Source: Monomorium pharaonis (Eukaryota; Arthropoda; Insecta; Hymenoptera; Formicidae). From it: a stretch of DNA of 64,000 bases. A model generated the notes under the pieces. The model was not told where the DNA came from, made no database searches, and worked only from the letters and a program-made list of their open reading frames with translations. A program made the position numbers and the translations under genes. Location of the stretch: the NCBI RefSeq assembly GCF_013373865.1, contig NC_050475.1, forward strand, positions 20,783,495-20,847,494, written 5' to 3'. Below, in pieces: positions 37,936-50,003 of this stretch (positions are counted from its first letter, which is position 1; every line of letters begins with the position of its first letter).

Positions 37936-38061
37936 TTGGCCTGTTTTTTTTTTTCGCTGCACTGCTGCACTGGTGCAATAAGTTAAAGTGAGAAAAAATA
38001 TATTTGTCTTACTCTAATCTGTTGCACCAGTGCAGCAGTGCAGCGAAAAAGAACAAGCCAA
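37936..38061. repeat. 126-bp near-perfect foldback
   Basis: The left arm (37,936-37,993) pairs with the right arm (38,007-38,061) almost throughout. The central 25 bp (37,954-37,978 against 38,022-38,046, core GCACTGCTGCACTGG) are a perfect reverse complement. The outer TTGGC-TGTT...TTT segment matches apart from T-run length, and the inner AAGT-AAAGTGAGA segment pairs imperfectly. The loop is only about 13 nt of A/T. No coding capacity. It could be a full-length palindromic MITE, or a transcribed hairpin giving small RNAs. Arm identity is high compared with the decayed repeats elsewhere, so it looks recent or constrained. Confidence 0.85.
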
Positions 38062-38596
38062 ATATTTCGCACTTCGAATTTAACGAGCTTGTCTCGAGCT
38101 CGGATGCCACAGGTGCTCGCGGCACTCTGGATATCTCACCGTCGCCATATCGCGTCGGGAATCGCGAATAACGATTTTTTTTTTTTACATTGAAGCAAAC
38201 GCACCAAGAATAATTATCAAGAAATCTCCACATTTACACGGGCCATTCGACGTTAAATTCTCTCCGGCGTCGTTCGCTCGCACGGACGCCCAGGTTTCAT
38301 AATGCGCAAATGTAGTTTTCTGCTGAAAACGCAATTTCATTTTCCGCGACAAGGAACGAACAACGAGTGAGTGGATGTAAAAAAAAATTGTGTCGTAACG
38401 TAGCGTCGCGTCGGTGCAAAGTGTCGTTTACGAGCGCTCGCGCTCGTTCATTTTGAAAAAGCTGTACTGTCGGCCGGAATTAATTAACGATACTGTAATT
38501 GTCGAAATGCTCCATTTTTTTTTAAGAGAGACAGAGAGAGAGAGGTGATGCGTTTCAACAAATCGCAGAGATGTCGATTTTGAAATTTTTGTATTA

Positions 38597-38643
<47 letters not shown>

Positions 38644-39120
38644 TTCTCTCTCTTCCCACATTAAATATTATATAGAAATTAGTATAACATACTTTTGTAA
38701 ATGTTGAAAAATATAGTTGTTAACTGGAAGTAAATTAATTTCTTATTGTAGTAATATTTTTTGCATATAAGAAAATACTATTATACAATATCGTAAGTAT
38801 CGATATTTTATTCTACAAGATGAGATTGACACATCTCCAAAAAATCTAAGTTTATTCAAACTTTAATTCATTTAACAGTTCTTAATTTTTTTACAGATGA
38901 TAATTAAGGCTTTAGAGAGCCTAAAAAATAGATCACATCTTCACGTCCTCAGAATTAAAAAAAAAATCGACACCTCTTATGGTAGCTATCTTATTTCCCT
39001 TACATTTCTGTTTTTGTGTGTAATTATTAAAACTCGTCCAGTGATATTTTTCCCAGCTGCACATCTCAAGACAGGTTCAAAAATAAAATCCGCGATCTTG
39101 GAGGTATATATTAAATATTA
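38062..39120. other. CpG-rich then AT-rich DNA with a CT array
   Basis: 38,062-38,460 is CpG-rich unique DNA. A CT array (38,604-38,654) follows a short GA run (38,526-38,542). 38,660-39,120 is AT-rich with no gene. Confidence 0.4.
38604..38654. repeat. (CT)n microsatellite
   Basis: CT array with a few GT and TT interruptions. Together with the GA run at 38,526-38,542 it could form a small inverted structure. Confidence 0.9.
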
Positions 39121-40215
39121 AGCTGTGGTAAACATTAATGCAACATACAGCAGAAAGAAACTTTCACGATCTCGAGGAAGAATACGATTTGGATCTGATT
39201 TTCGGAAAAAAAAAAAAGGACACAAATATTCTTTCGCATCGCATAAAATCGCTGTCTGCGGCCTCTCGGCTACGTAAAATTCTCTCCCTTTCCTTTCTCG
39301 TCCCGCTCTTTCTTTCTTCATAAAAGTCTTCTGCCTCAACATACACGTGGAGAAGCCCTTGAAAGGGATGAATGTTCTTCGGGGAGGGGATAAGTCTCTC
39401 TCTTTACGCGTCTTACTACTGACTGAAAAGACGTTTTTAACCATCGGCCTGCCATTGCCCCAAGTCAATCTAGTAAGAGGCCGGGCTGTATGGTAATGCA
39501 GTTCCCCTGGAAACCGCGAACCCAAAAAATTCACTTCGGGATTCGCCGTAAGGAACTCCCGAGAACATGGAGAATTGTCGTGCGCGAATACATTTTCTCC
39601 CCGAACGTCCCGAGGCAGGCCAGCCTCTCGGCGAATCGAGGTTTCCTTTCTCGATATACAATTCGAGTCTCGGCCGACCCCAGGATACGAGCTTCTACGA
39701 GGTCGCGTATTAAATACAGCGAAATGGCTTTCCGTTTTGGCCGGGGCTCGCTCTCCTCCTGCAGCATTCCTCTACAAAACACGTATATACAGCCGAGTTT
39801 GTTCCGCGGGAATAATTTTATTACTCGTCCCGGCAAAGTGGAGCGTATCTCTCGAGGAGTTGCGCCCGCGGCTCTCACGCGGCTCTCACACTCCTTTTGT
39901 ATCACCGTGTGCACACGGCAGAAAATTTTAATTCGATTTCCCCACGTACTACGGGCTTTCGGCCCGCGATCCAATCGAGCGTCCGGGAGCATAATTCGTC
40001 ACAATATTGCAATAACGCAGCGGGCACTACGCATGCGATCGATACTGCCGTCAACCGTCGTCCATGCCAACTCTGACTTGACTGACTAATCCCGGACGCA
40101 CGTGTATGTACATACGTGCAGAAGAGACGTGACGTTGCTCCCGCCGCGTAGGACAATGCAAGGAGAATTTCCGGCGACAAGAGAAACAGACAGACAGAGA
40201 GAAAGAGAGATAGAG

Positions 40216-40252
<37 letters not shown>

Positions 40253-40980
40253 TGTTTCCGAATGGCGGCGACGTCGTTGGCGACGTCGGTTTAATTGGCG
40301 ACCCGCATTCTGCGGGCGCCACGAAATCGGGCGCCTCAGCACCAAGGAAAATATCGAATTAGCACGACGAATTCCGTGTATGTACTCGCGTTTCCCGCCG
40401 CCGCCGCCGCCGCCGGTTTCCGTCGTTGGAACAACGCCGTTCAAACGCTGCGGGGCGGACCATTAATTATTCGCGGCGGCATTGTCGAGAGAAATGGCGA
40501 CGACGACGACGACGACGGTCCGCAGATCTCGATGCCGCGGTCGGTACGCGAGGGTACAACACGCAGTAGTACAACCGGCTAATTCGCGCGTCATGAATGT
40601 TAATTCGCTCGGGACTAATCCGAAATAGCGTTCCTCCTCCTTTGACACGGCCCCGTTGTTCGGACGAGCTTAAGTGCGCGACGATGAGCACCGACAATCA
40701 TTATTTCATCGCAATCGTCCCGGCGGCACGGGGGGAACGGAGGCTCTAATTGTGCGACGACGAATTAACTGCTAATATCTCTCGATATAAAACTAGAGTC
40801 CGCGCCGGGGAGAAAAATCGAAATGAGATTCGCGCACGTATGGCGGAGAAAATTGAAAAATGTTCAAGTTGTGACTAATAATATTGCGAAGGAGTAATAA
40901 GTTCAAGGAGTAATAACTGAGTGAGAGTCGCTCGTGCTTTCGGGCGACGTGCGCGACGACGGCATGGAAATATGATTGAT
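39120..40980. other. CpG-rich block, stop-poor on both strands
   Basis: Very CpG-rich. It holds the longest non-repeat open frames of the window (plus 39,490-40,089, 199 codons; minus 39,531-39,992; minus 39,902-40,444) superimposed on one another. None shows a domain, signal peptide or splice-bounded structure. It contains a GA array, a (CCG)n run at about 40,398-40,413 and a (GAC)n run at about 40,497-40,517. Confidence 0.4.
40190..40253. repeat. GACA/GA compound microsatellite
   Basis: CAGACAGA units pass into (GA)n with GATA interruptions. Confidence 0.9.
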
Positions 40981-41580
40981 TTTTCTTTGTGGTTGAAAAT
41001 AAGTGGAAATCATCCTTTTTATTAAGGATATGAAATTTCTTTTTATATGCAAAATTATTGCATGTAAAACCTCACTCTTCCTGTTTCTTTCGTTTTATTA
41101 TGAAAAGTTAGGTTTTTTTATTATAAATGAGCCTCATGCAGAAACGTGTGTTTCATAAAGAAAAAAAAGATGCACACATAGTTGGAAAATTTGTGTTAAA
41201 TTTATACTACTTAAATTTTAATTTAACGCGGAATGAGTATATGTTAACAATAACGTAAATATTATTTAAAAAATTAATTAAAAATTGCAACACTGCGATT
41301 ATGTAAACATATTTCTTCAACAAAATTCACGTTTATAATATCCTGGCATACACCTTTTAGAATCTCTGTTTCAAAATTACATTATTTTTGTATTATTTAT
41401 TTATTTGCCTATAAATTTTATTATAACATTAAGAAATGAATATCAGTTTAACGCAAAATATTCAAATAACACATTCGTATTACATTATACAAATTAATAC
41501 TCAGATTAAAACATGAAAATTTTTAGAAGCAATTTTAACATAAATACAAAATATTTTAAAGCAATAAAATTATAACAGAT
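40980..41580. other. AT-rich block containing a dispersed repeat
   Basis: AT-rich. The recognisable part is the second copy of the repeat also seen at 24.3 kb. The upstream 41,200-41,300 shares looser similarity (AACACTGCGAT) with 24,190-24,205. Confidence 0.45.
41419..41547. repeat. Old AT-rich dispersed repeat, copy 2
   Basis: Aligns with 24,252-24,391 in the same orientation with several small indels and ends in the same CAATTTTAACATAAATAC word. The family was not recognised. Confidence 0.55.
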
Positions 41581-41937
41581 ATTTGAATTCTGCGCGGAAG
41601 AAAACCGGCGATACGTTAGGGGATTTCTTCGCGTCGCCGGCAGGATGGCCGCAGGCTCTCGCCTGTTTTCCGAAAATTAACGGCTACGTGCCTTATCTTC
41701 GGGGCCACCCCTCTTCGCCTCGATATTCTCTAGAGGGAAAATTAGAGGTTACGAAGGGAGAGAGAAAAAGAGGAAGAACTAGAGTACCTCAAAGAAATGC
41801 CAAATGGCATCCGGAATCTAGAGCAGTTTCGATTGGCTCGGGCCATTTGTCCGAAAGTAACTTTCGTTACATAACATTCCGCTGCTCTCTGTAAAATTCA
41901 CTTTTAAAAAAAGAAATGAAGTCGATAATCGAATCTA

Positions 41938-42022
41938 TCGAAATGTTGTCACCGCCTTTCCGCTATGCTGATTGGTTCCCTTGCTGCACTAACTAAACAC
42001 GCTCGTGAGCGGTTGTCACCGC
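41938..42022. repeat. Second copy of the repeat beside the minisatellite
   Basis: 41,938-41,994 aligns with 11,221-11,285. GTTGTCACCGC occurs at 41,945 and again at 42,012, so this copy carries an internal direct repeat about 67 bp apart. Here the element is not followed by a minisatellite. Confidence 0.5.
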
Positions 42023-42573
42023 GGAGTTGGCAGATGATAATTTGAATAGATTATTGAAATTTACTTTTATAAAGTAAAAAGAAAAAAATTAGTGCGCGCG
42101 TAAAAGTGAAAAAATTCGCGCTGAAAAAGTGCAACCGATACTTTCGTGAAACCAGACAAAATTTCCGCACACGTTATTAATTCTCTTTTTTGGGGGGGAT
42201 ATTCGAGAATCGAACGGTGAAACAATCGCGATAAATCGCGCGGGATTCGTCGAATTATTCGATACGAATTTTTCCACACTGGCGTGTCCAGCCGTAATTA
42301 ATTCCATTATATGGAGCCGAAAGCGAGATCACGCCGATATTTCTCCCGTGCAAAAGTGCCCGCTCCCCTCCCAAAATCTTATTAGTCCCCATTAAACGGA
42401 CGCTCGAGTCTCGTTTTCTGGAAGACATTAAACGAGAGATGAGTACTCGACAACGCGCGAGCGCACGGACACCGCGCCGGCCGAGGCGGAGACGTGTAAT
42501 GGGATTTGCGGCCAGTTTGCGGTCGTACATCGTCGACACGCACACGACAATAGCACACTGCCCTCGCCTAAAC

Positions 42574-42574
42574 C

Positions 42575-42610
<36 letters not shown>
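42574..42610. repeat. (CGA)n trinucleotide array
   Basis: Twelve uninterrupted CGA units. Similar shorter runs occur at 28,408, 31,638 and 40,497. Confidence 0.95.
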
Positions 42611-42611
<1 letters not shown>

Positions 42612-43259
42612 AGCCACTCCTTCGCTCTTGTCAATTATAAAGCGGATAATTAATCCCGCGTGAGCCCCCTAAATGCCAGAGTGTATCTTGTTCGATCGCG
42701 CGGATTACTCCGAATGAAATCTTATCCGCGATGTAATCGAACGGGAAGCGAGGAGCGGCCGTCCGTTCTTTCCGTAATTTCCTTTGCAGCACGCCGTGAC
42801 GCATCGGAGCAAAAGGGGAAAGATAGACGAAAAGCGCGCCCGCGCGTCAGATGCTGATTGTCAGGATATGGATTGGACATCCCGAATCCTTTTCACGGCT
42901 CCGGGATGAAACTACCGGGCGGATCGATCGGGGACGGGCGGTTGCTTTCTAGATTGCCGCTATTCCGCAGAGAAAATGATTTCCGGCATCGGAGCGCGCG
43001 TCGTCCTCCGTGCCGGTGTGTCAACAAGGATCGGCGATTTCGCTCGAGAGTAGACAAGTATTATAAACTGAAATTTCTCGTCGAAGGATACAATGCGCGC
43101 GCGCAGAGCTGTATTTACGGGGAGGCCAATACGTTCTTGTTTCGGGAATATTTTTATCTTCGAAATGTTAAATTGTGGAAGTGAGATTGTATTTTTAGTC
43201 CTCAAACCGCGCGAATCCTTGCGTCATTTTTGCTTAAGCGATTTTAACTCCACCTGCGA

Positions 43260-43970
43260 GTTTTTATCTCACAAAATAATAAAAATTAAATATTGAAAAT
43301 TAATTTTTATTACAGTTAACGGTTGGGACATTTAATTTACATTTCAAAACTTTTCTCACTTTTTTTTTTTTCTAAACATATTAAAGTGTTCTAATGCGGA
43401 CTGCGGATATAAATGAATCAAGGATTCGATTTACGTTGACGGAAAACAGCAGTTCGGTTTGAGGATTAGGATCTTACGAGGCCAATAATACTATCAGTGC
43501 CAACAAATGGTGGTAATATATCATTGATCTATATTGATGATATTCCTCACACTGGTGCTCAAAATACTGATGCTCGAGAATCAAGAGATCCGAATCGAGA
43601 TTCTACATCAATCTATCAATGTTATATAATCACAGATGATCAATAATATTTTCAGTTTATATATTATAGAAAATAACAATATCTTCAAACAATCATGTGT
43701 ATGCGTTTTAAATGACTATTATAATATTAAAAATATAGTTTGGTGAAATATAAGATTATCATTACTTCGTATACAATAAGCAAAAAAATTTTCTAATAAG
43801 GTACACTGAGAGAAAAAAATACTAAATTCAAATAAATATTATTGATTTTCTATAAAATATGTTATTAGCGCTATTCAGAGAAATTATTTATTTGAATCTA
43901 GCTTTTTTTCTCAATGTATATTAACTTCAATTTGATACTAATGTTTTCTCCGTGTGTGATGCGCGAAACG
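43260..43970. other. AT-rich block with a MITE and dispersed repeat
   Basis: 43,400-43,640 is moderately complex with several GATC/AGAATC-type inverted words. 43,640-43,800 resembles parts of the 45.3-46.1 kb repeat (shared ATAATATTAAAA and ATAAGATTATCA). The MITE at 43,801 follows. No gene was seen. Confidence 0.45.
43801..43920. mobile_element. 120-bp MITE with ~36-bp terminal inverted repeats
   Basis: The left terminus 43,801-43,837 (TACACTGAGAGAAAAAAA..., then CTAAATTCAAATAAAT) pairs with 43,886-43,920, whose reverse complement reads TATACATTGAGAAAAAAA... then CTAGATTCAAATAAAT, about 80% identical. The 48-bp interior is AT-rich. No transposase. A TA target cannot be separated from the terminal TA by eye. 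Termini of this kind recur at 27.2 kb. Confidence 0.75.
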
Positions 43971-45230
43971 TGAGTATTTTTCGCGCTTTATCTTCGGACA
44001 ACACTTTTCTCTCCATCCCTCGCAATGTAAAGGATCGACATATTATTTTACCTCGTATCTACTCGTCGCTAATAATTCAAGGGGAAACCGTGGTTCCCGC
44101 GAGTCGCGTTTCTCCATTGCAACGAAGATGAATCGTCGAACGATGGATTCACGCTCGCGATGGGATATTAATTCCTAGTTCGGCCGCGCGCATACGCGCG
44201 CGATGAAACTACGGTGAAACTGTCGTGTCATCGGCAGAATTCATTTAACGTGAGCGCGCTCCCGGCACATTCCGCATTCAGCGCGGAAGCTACGCCGCGA
44301 ACAAAGCCACCTTTGCAACGCCGACGCGACGCTTTGTTGGAGCAAGGCTTTTGTGTCTCTCTCTTCTCTCTTTCTCTTGCGCCGTCTTCCTTTTTTTTTC
44401 CTCCGCAAAATCGAAAGCAGCTCAAGAATCGAAATCCGCTCGAGCGAATCGCGGAGAAGAGTCTCGCGTGGAATGCGCGCGGCTCGAATTTCCACCTTCT
44501 GGAATTCCGGAATTACCGCGACGATTAGGAACGACTTCCAATCTGCTCCGCCGGATAAGTTTGTTTGCCCCGGGGACAAGTGTCGCGCGCGAAAGCGATC
44601 GGGGGTGACATAATTAATTCGCATTCACGCGCCACGTCGGGGTAAACAGCGTCGTCCATCTGCGATCTACGTCGAGATGGACGACGAGAAGTTCGCGTAA
44701 TCCGAGTTTGCGAGTGAACGCCGTCGTCGTCGGCCGTTGTTTCCGAAGCGATCGTTCAATTTTGAAAAATACGTCGCGTCAATAAGGTCGACAAATTTGT
44801 CTGCCGTGACGTAACATGGTGTTATCGTAATAGCGATAAAATAAAGGATAATTACAAAGCGTCCCTCTCCGTCGGTGATGTGACGAGTTTTGAAATGTCG
44901 CGTTCGTCTCTCAACACGTTACGGGGAATGGCGACGACAGTAATGGGCAATGTAACTCTCTCCCGTCGGCTTCGTTTCGTCGCGGAAAGTGCAAACGCTC
45001 GTTTCCCGCGAGTGCAAACTCGACTTTATTCGAGGGAACCTCCCTCGTGTCCGCCTCGTGCACTCATGCACGTTCCGCGTTCTTCGATTTTTATTTACTG
45101 CACCGGTATGGCGAGGTTCGAGTTTCTCGAGAACAGAAGAATAGGATCTTCCGCGTTATATCGACGGTCGCACAGATTACTGGAATCAATTAATTATCCT
45201 TGAACGATGACGAGAGACAGCCATTTCATC
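43970..45230. other. CpG-rich block, no gene supported
   Basis: CpG-dense with a CT/TTT tract at 44,357-44,401. Several overlapping open frames on both strands (44.2-45.2 kb) have no known domain. Confidence 0.4.
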
Positions 45231-45344
45231 ATTCATAATGAAAAACGCTCTCAATTTTTCGCATAATCACGATTCTAATTTTTGCGCATGTAACAACGAT
45301 AAAAACAATTTTTATTCTCATTCTAAAAATTAAATGCTGCATAT

Positions 45345-46060
45345 AAGAAAAAAGTGCTTGTTTTAAGAATATCCTTATTTTTATGTTAAATATTTAAACA
45401 AGATGGTATGCAGCGTTAAACTGTATATATAACTTGTTTAAATTTTTGAAGAATTTTTTTTGTATAGGTACACATTTTTAGCAAGAAAAATACATTTGAT
45501 AATAATTTATTTATAATTTAAAAGTAAAAAATATTGGACACATAATAATATAATGCTTTTAAAATTAAATTTTTTTACTATTATTTTCAAAACGATTATG
45601 CTGTGCTCTTTTCAGATGATTATTATAATATTAAAATAAAAATATTTTGCTGAAATTTGAGATATATTTTTAAATTCATCAAAAAATGTTGAATTATATA
45701 TAAATAAAAGATTATCGTTGTTTCATACACAAAAAGAGAACATTTTTGTTTTAAGAATATCTCTATTTTCATAATGTTAAATATTAAAATGGCATTAAAT
45801 AGTAATTTGTTTACGTGAAAAATTGTATGCAGCTTTATCAAGGCAAAATATAGCTACACATTTTCATCCAATATTTATGAGTTGAAAGGAAAAAAATATT
45901 GGATAAGAAACAAAATCTAAACCAAGAGTTAGAACTTTTTTCAATACATATTATCCAAGCAATAATATTATGCTCTCTTTATATGACTATTTACTGCTAT
46001 AATATTAAAATAAAAATGTAATAAATATTTTATAGGAATTTAAGATTATCAAATTCCTTA
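45345..46060. repeat. Diverged tandem duplication of ~370-390 bp unit
   Basis: Unit A (from about 45,357) and unit B (from about 45,746) share anchors in the same order: TTGTTTTAAGAATATC, ATGTTAAATATT, TATGCAGC, AAATATTGGA, TGCTCT, TATAATATTAAAATAAAAAT. The offset drifts from 387 to 367 bp, so indels have accumulated. A partial third copy lies at 43,640-43,800. It is AT-rich and non-coding, probably an old interspersed repeat inserted or duplicated in tandem. Confidence 0.6.
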
Positions 46061-46199
46061 GGGAAGATGAAATTACAATCTTCTTTACCAGGAATTTGTC
46101 GTTTCAAATATAAGCAAGAATATAACTTCTTGTTTATTAATGTTGTTAAAAACTTACTAGTTTTAATTTGACATTAATGTTTGATTCTAGTTCTTTTGT

Positions 46200-47990
46200 A
46201 TGCGCGTATGTACACAAAAGAACGTAGCTTGACGGACGGAAGCTTTCACGTGGATACATCGTTCTCGTACGGCATTCCGCAGTCGCATTTTGCCACATCT
46301 CTGCGGCACTCTCCTACGTTGCAGCGCGAGATAATAGAATGAAGATTAATTCCTTCTAGTACGGGGATTAATTCTCGCAGCTTAATGCACGAGTGTACGC
46401 CTCATGGATTTATCACATCGCGCGATCGCGGGTTGCACATCCGGGAGAGAGAGGGAGAGTATCGTTTTACAAAATGGACTACGAATATAATCCGATGAGA
46501 CGGTCCCATGGAAGAAGGAAAAGGAAAATATCATCGACGCGTGATGCAACGCGCGAAGGTGCAACGTAACGATAATTCGCCGGAGTTCAGGAAACGATGA
46601 TCCGGATGAATAACAATCGGACGCGCGCTAATAAATCATGTCCCGGTAGAAGAGCCCGCTGATGCTCATCGGAACCGTCATGATGAACGGCGCGAGTCGC
46701 GAAGCGCGTCGATATATTTTATCGCCAATTAAACTGAATTGCCGGCGAGTATCCCCTGGCTTTCGTTTCGCGATACTGTAGCGCAATAGCGACGATAGCG
46801 CGTGGCACACGTTATCGGCTGTTGTTTTTTTTTTAATGCGTCTATATTAAAAGATTCGCCGTAAATAACGCGCCGCGGCAATTTGCAGTAAATCATCGAT
46901 AATTAAACGGCATTAATACGCCACGGCGTTGATTAATTGGACGTGATCGATCGTCATCAGGCTGATTCGAGGGGCGATCCAGCGGCGGGTGCTTTTATTC
47001 GGACCGTACTATTATTTTCTCACCGGGCTCTCATCCCCCTCCCGTCGCCCCGTCATGATCTACTACCGTTTCGCTCTACTCGTGCTCGAAGATGCGGAAA
47101 TATCCGTTTCCTCTGTTATCGATAGCCCTGTTGCTGGGCTGTCCCAGCGCCCGATGTATAGGACGCGAAAAAACCGCCCACCACGATAATAAAAATAATA
47201 CAAACAGATAGAAGAAGGGGGGGGGGGGAGAGAAAAAGCGGATGCTCGAGAGATCGAAACGCGCCGCCGCCGTCTCCGCGTTAAAATTATATATCACGCA
47301 TACATACACGAGAAGAGGGAAGAATTGGGATCCGTGTCAAGATTACGTTGGGCTATCAAAACAAGCGAGATTTCGTCGCGAGAAAAGCATCCTTGGGACG
47401 TACTAAATTTTTCAGTCGCAAAAAGTTTCTGAGACACGTGTTCACGAAGGAGACATAATAGCATGAAATTGTAACGACAGGAAGCCGCCCGTCGATTCCT
47501 AATTCGAGAAAGCGAGGGAACCCGATCGGATCGATCTTACGTCTCCTCGCCAGATTTCTGGATTGCTGAATTTCTACGACCCAGTCTTTTCATCAGTTCT
47601 CCTCCACAGTCGCCGCGAAGTTATTGTTTCGCGATTTACGCGGCGGCTACGTCCGCGCCCGCGTCGTCGTTAGGTAATCCCGGACGGCGTCCCAATTCAC
47701 CGGTGGAAATTCCACGTTCCGTAGAGAATTTAAAATTAGGAGAGGAAAAACTTCCGCGCGCGTCCGCCCGACGACGTCGACGGCGACGAGGACGACGACG
47801 ACGGGGTCAGAATGTCTCCCGTCCCTCCGAGTCCATTAACTCCCTCAAATTCTAATTTGGCCTATTAGCCTGTTTGAAGTAGCGGCTAAATACCTCGCTA
47901 AACCGGGGGTACCGAAACACTCGCGAAATTAAAATTAATGATTTTCTCCATCTTCCACGGCGCTCGCAATTTCTTGAAAAAAAAAAGAGG
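46200..47990. other. CpG-rich block, regulatory-like, no gene
   Basis: CpG-rich words alternate with TTAATTAA-type words (46,880-46,940). It contains a 13-G run at 47,217-47,229 and (GAC)n words near 47,780-47,805. No exon or transposon was recognised. Confidence 0.4.
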
Positions 47991-48002
47991 CTGATTACTT
48001 AC

Positions 48003-48250
48003 ATCAGTAACTCATGATGTTGAAGCAGTTCGCCTCAGTAACTTGTAATGTTTTATCAGTGACTGAATGCGAGAATCAGTAACTGATAATATTGTCCAGG
48101 TGACATTCAGTTTAATAATCAGTAACCATATACGATAATCAGTTATTGCTAATATATTCTTCAGTTGATGTTCACTTTTAATGATAACGATCAGTAACTG
48201 ATAACACTGTTTTAATATACTAATTGTTTTCAGTTAATGTGCAGTTTTTT
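48003..48250. repeat. Degenerate ATCAGTAACTGAT repeat cluster
   Basis: The word (A/C)TCAGTAAC recurs at about 48,003, 48,033, 48,076, 48,118 and 48,190, often followed by TGATAAT and a TTCAGTT(G/A)ATGT segment. Spacing is about 30-43 bp for the first four. TCAGTTA and TAACTGA are inverses, so the cluster can also fold. It is a decayed minisatellite or a hairpin-rich element. Confidence 0.6.
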
Positions 48251-48830
48251 ATTGGGTTTATGAAATTTTTTTCTCAAGAGATATTTCCGCCTGAGACAAA
48301 CGCGCGGTTATCTAGTATTGTTATCTGTGTAAAATTAACTTTTTCCATGTACCGTAAGTATTTTTGTAATTGGCGTACGTCTTTGGTCGCAGTGATGCTT
48401 TTTCTCCTTTCTAAGAAATCTACTCGGCACTGACGACAAAGCGAAACAGATAATGTTCAGACGAAAATGGATAATTGAGTTATTTTTTACCCCTCGGAGA
48501 CAAAGTCACAGAATTGGAAGTCAGGAAACTTACGGAAGGGAAATTAACAGATGTGCAGACCGGAAATGACCGTCCCCCACGTTAACCGGTTAGAAACGGT
48601 CGAGTTCGCGAAAACGATTTTGTTAAAGGAAATTAGTGCGCCGCCAAGTGAAATTATGGCTCGCACGGCGCGACGCGGCGGCACAGTGTCGGGACATCCG
48701 ACATTCCGATTCGATGTTCGATACGAGAGCCAACTTTGTCAGCCGCGCGCGGTTACCAAAGTTGAAAACTCGTGTCACTCGATTAGCCTAGCCAGGGGGA
48801 ACTTCTCAGCGTAAGGCGCTGCCATAATTC

Positions 48831-48871
<41 letters not shown>

Positions 48872-49500
48872 CGGCTAGTTTAATTATATAGGTACGTACG
48901 GATGTCGATAACGCGGTTAACGGATGCCGTGGTTGATACGCTCCGCGAGAATGAACACCGAGCCAGGATATTCATATCCTCGGACGAATCTGTCAATAAA
49001 TCTGGATGCGAATTGTAATTTAGTTTTGCTTCTCGGATTATGGATACGGAAGGCAGGACAGATCAGACATTCAAGTGGGATCAAGTGCTAAAATATGCGG
49101 GATGAGAGGCGCGAATCGGCAGGATGATGATTAAATGCAAAAATCTACGATAAATTTCATGCGATGGCGACCGTCGTGATTCCCAGGGCGCGAATTAGAC
49201 GGCATAGTTTTTACGAGGGCCGTCGTCTTTGTTTTGCATCATATCTTAAATGGACGCGGGAAGGAGATCGAGCCTACAGATACGATCCCCTGGGAGTCAT
49301 GTCTCTTCCAACTCTCTGCTCCACTCTCTCCTTTACCCGGCGATCTTAAATGTTTCTCGCCTTAGCAAATATTACTCGTGAATGCGTAAAACGTTCTGTC
49401 ACATCAAGGTGGAAAAACTTGGGGCACGTGACAGAGGGAAGGAATGATTTGAGGAAGTTATTTTGATGGTGAAAATATACGATAAGATAATAACTCTTTA
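48250..49500. other. CpG-rich block with a GA array
   Basis: Unique, CpG-rich, with the GA array at 48,831-48,869. A plus-strand donor-like GTAAGT at about 48,354 lacks a convincing upstream exon. No recognised gene. Confidence 0.4.
48831..48869. repeat. (GA)n microsatellite
   Basis: GA array with one AAA interruption. Confidence 0.93.
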
Positions 49501-49968
49501 AATATCCCAAGTGAGAATAGAGTACATTAAACTAGAGTGGAATATTGATAAGGTACCGAAAAATGGATTTCATATACATCTCAGTAAAGCAACAATGCTA
49601 CGATACTAACCTAATGTATGAATTCATATTAAATAGTAGTACAGTATACTGCCAGATAGATTTTTGATACTCTAAACTCGTATTGAAGTTGACAAAAGAG
49701 CGAGCAACAGAACAGAAGTAAACTACCGAAAAATTTTCGATGTCATATTTAAAATTGATAGATTCCTAGCGCGAATATTATGGAACCCCATCGCTAGAGG
49801 GATGCATGACTAAACTCTCTCCCATAAGAGGAATATTACACAGCAATCGCGAGAGACTCGACATCTTTCTCTTCGCGTTAAAGTGAACTCCCGGAGTTTC
49901 TACACTAAAGAACCGTTGTAATATTGAGTTGAACCAGTATCGATTTTTGATACAATATAATGTTACAG

Positions 49969-50003
<35 letters not shown>

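Larger units (their letters stand above)
41580..43260. other. CpG-rich block with a CGA array
   Basis: Stop-poor CpG-rich DNA, including a repeat shared with 11.2 kb at its start and a (CGA)n array at 42,574-42,610. No exon was recognised. Overlapping open frames on both strands (for example minus 42,255-42,617, which reads the CGA array as poly-Ser) are discounted. Confidence 0.4.

Noticed and set aside
39490..40444. Long overlapping open frames (199, 180 and 153 codons) on both strands
   Set aside because: The region is very CpG-rich and stop-poor on all frames. The frames contradict one another and show no domain or splice structure.
45105..45140. GGTTCGAGTTTC resembling a tRNA T-loop (B box)
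   Set aside because: The flanking bases do not form the T stem, and no A box, anticodon arm or acceptor stem could be paired.
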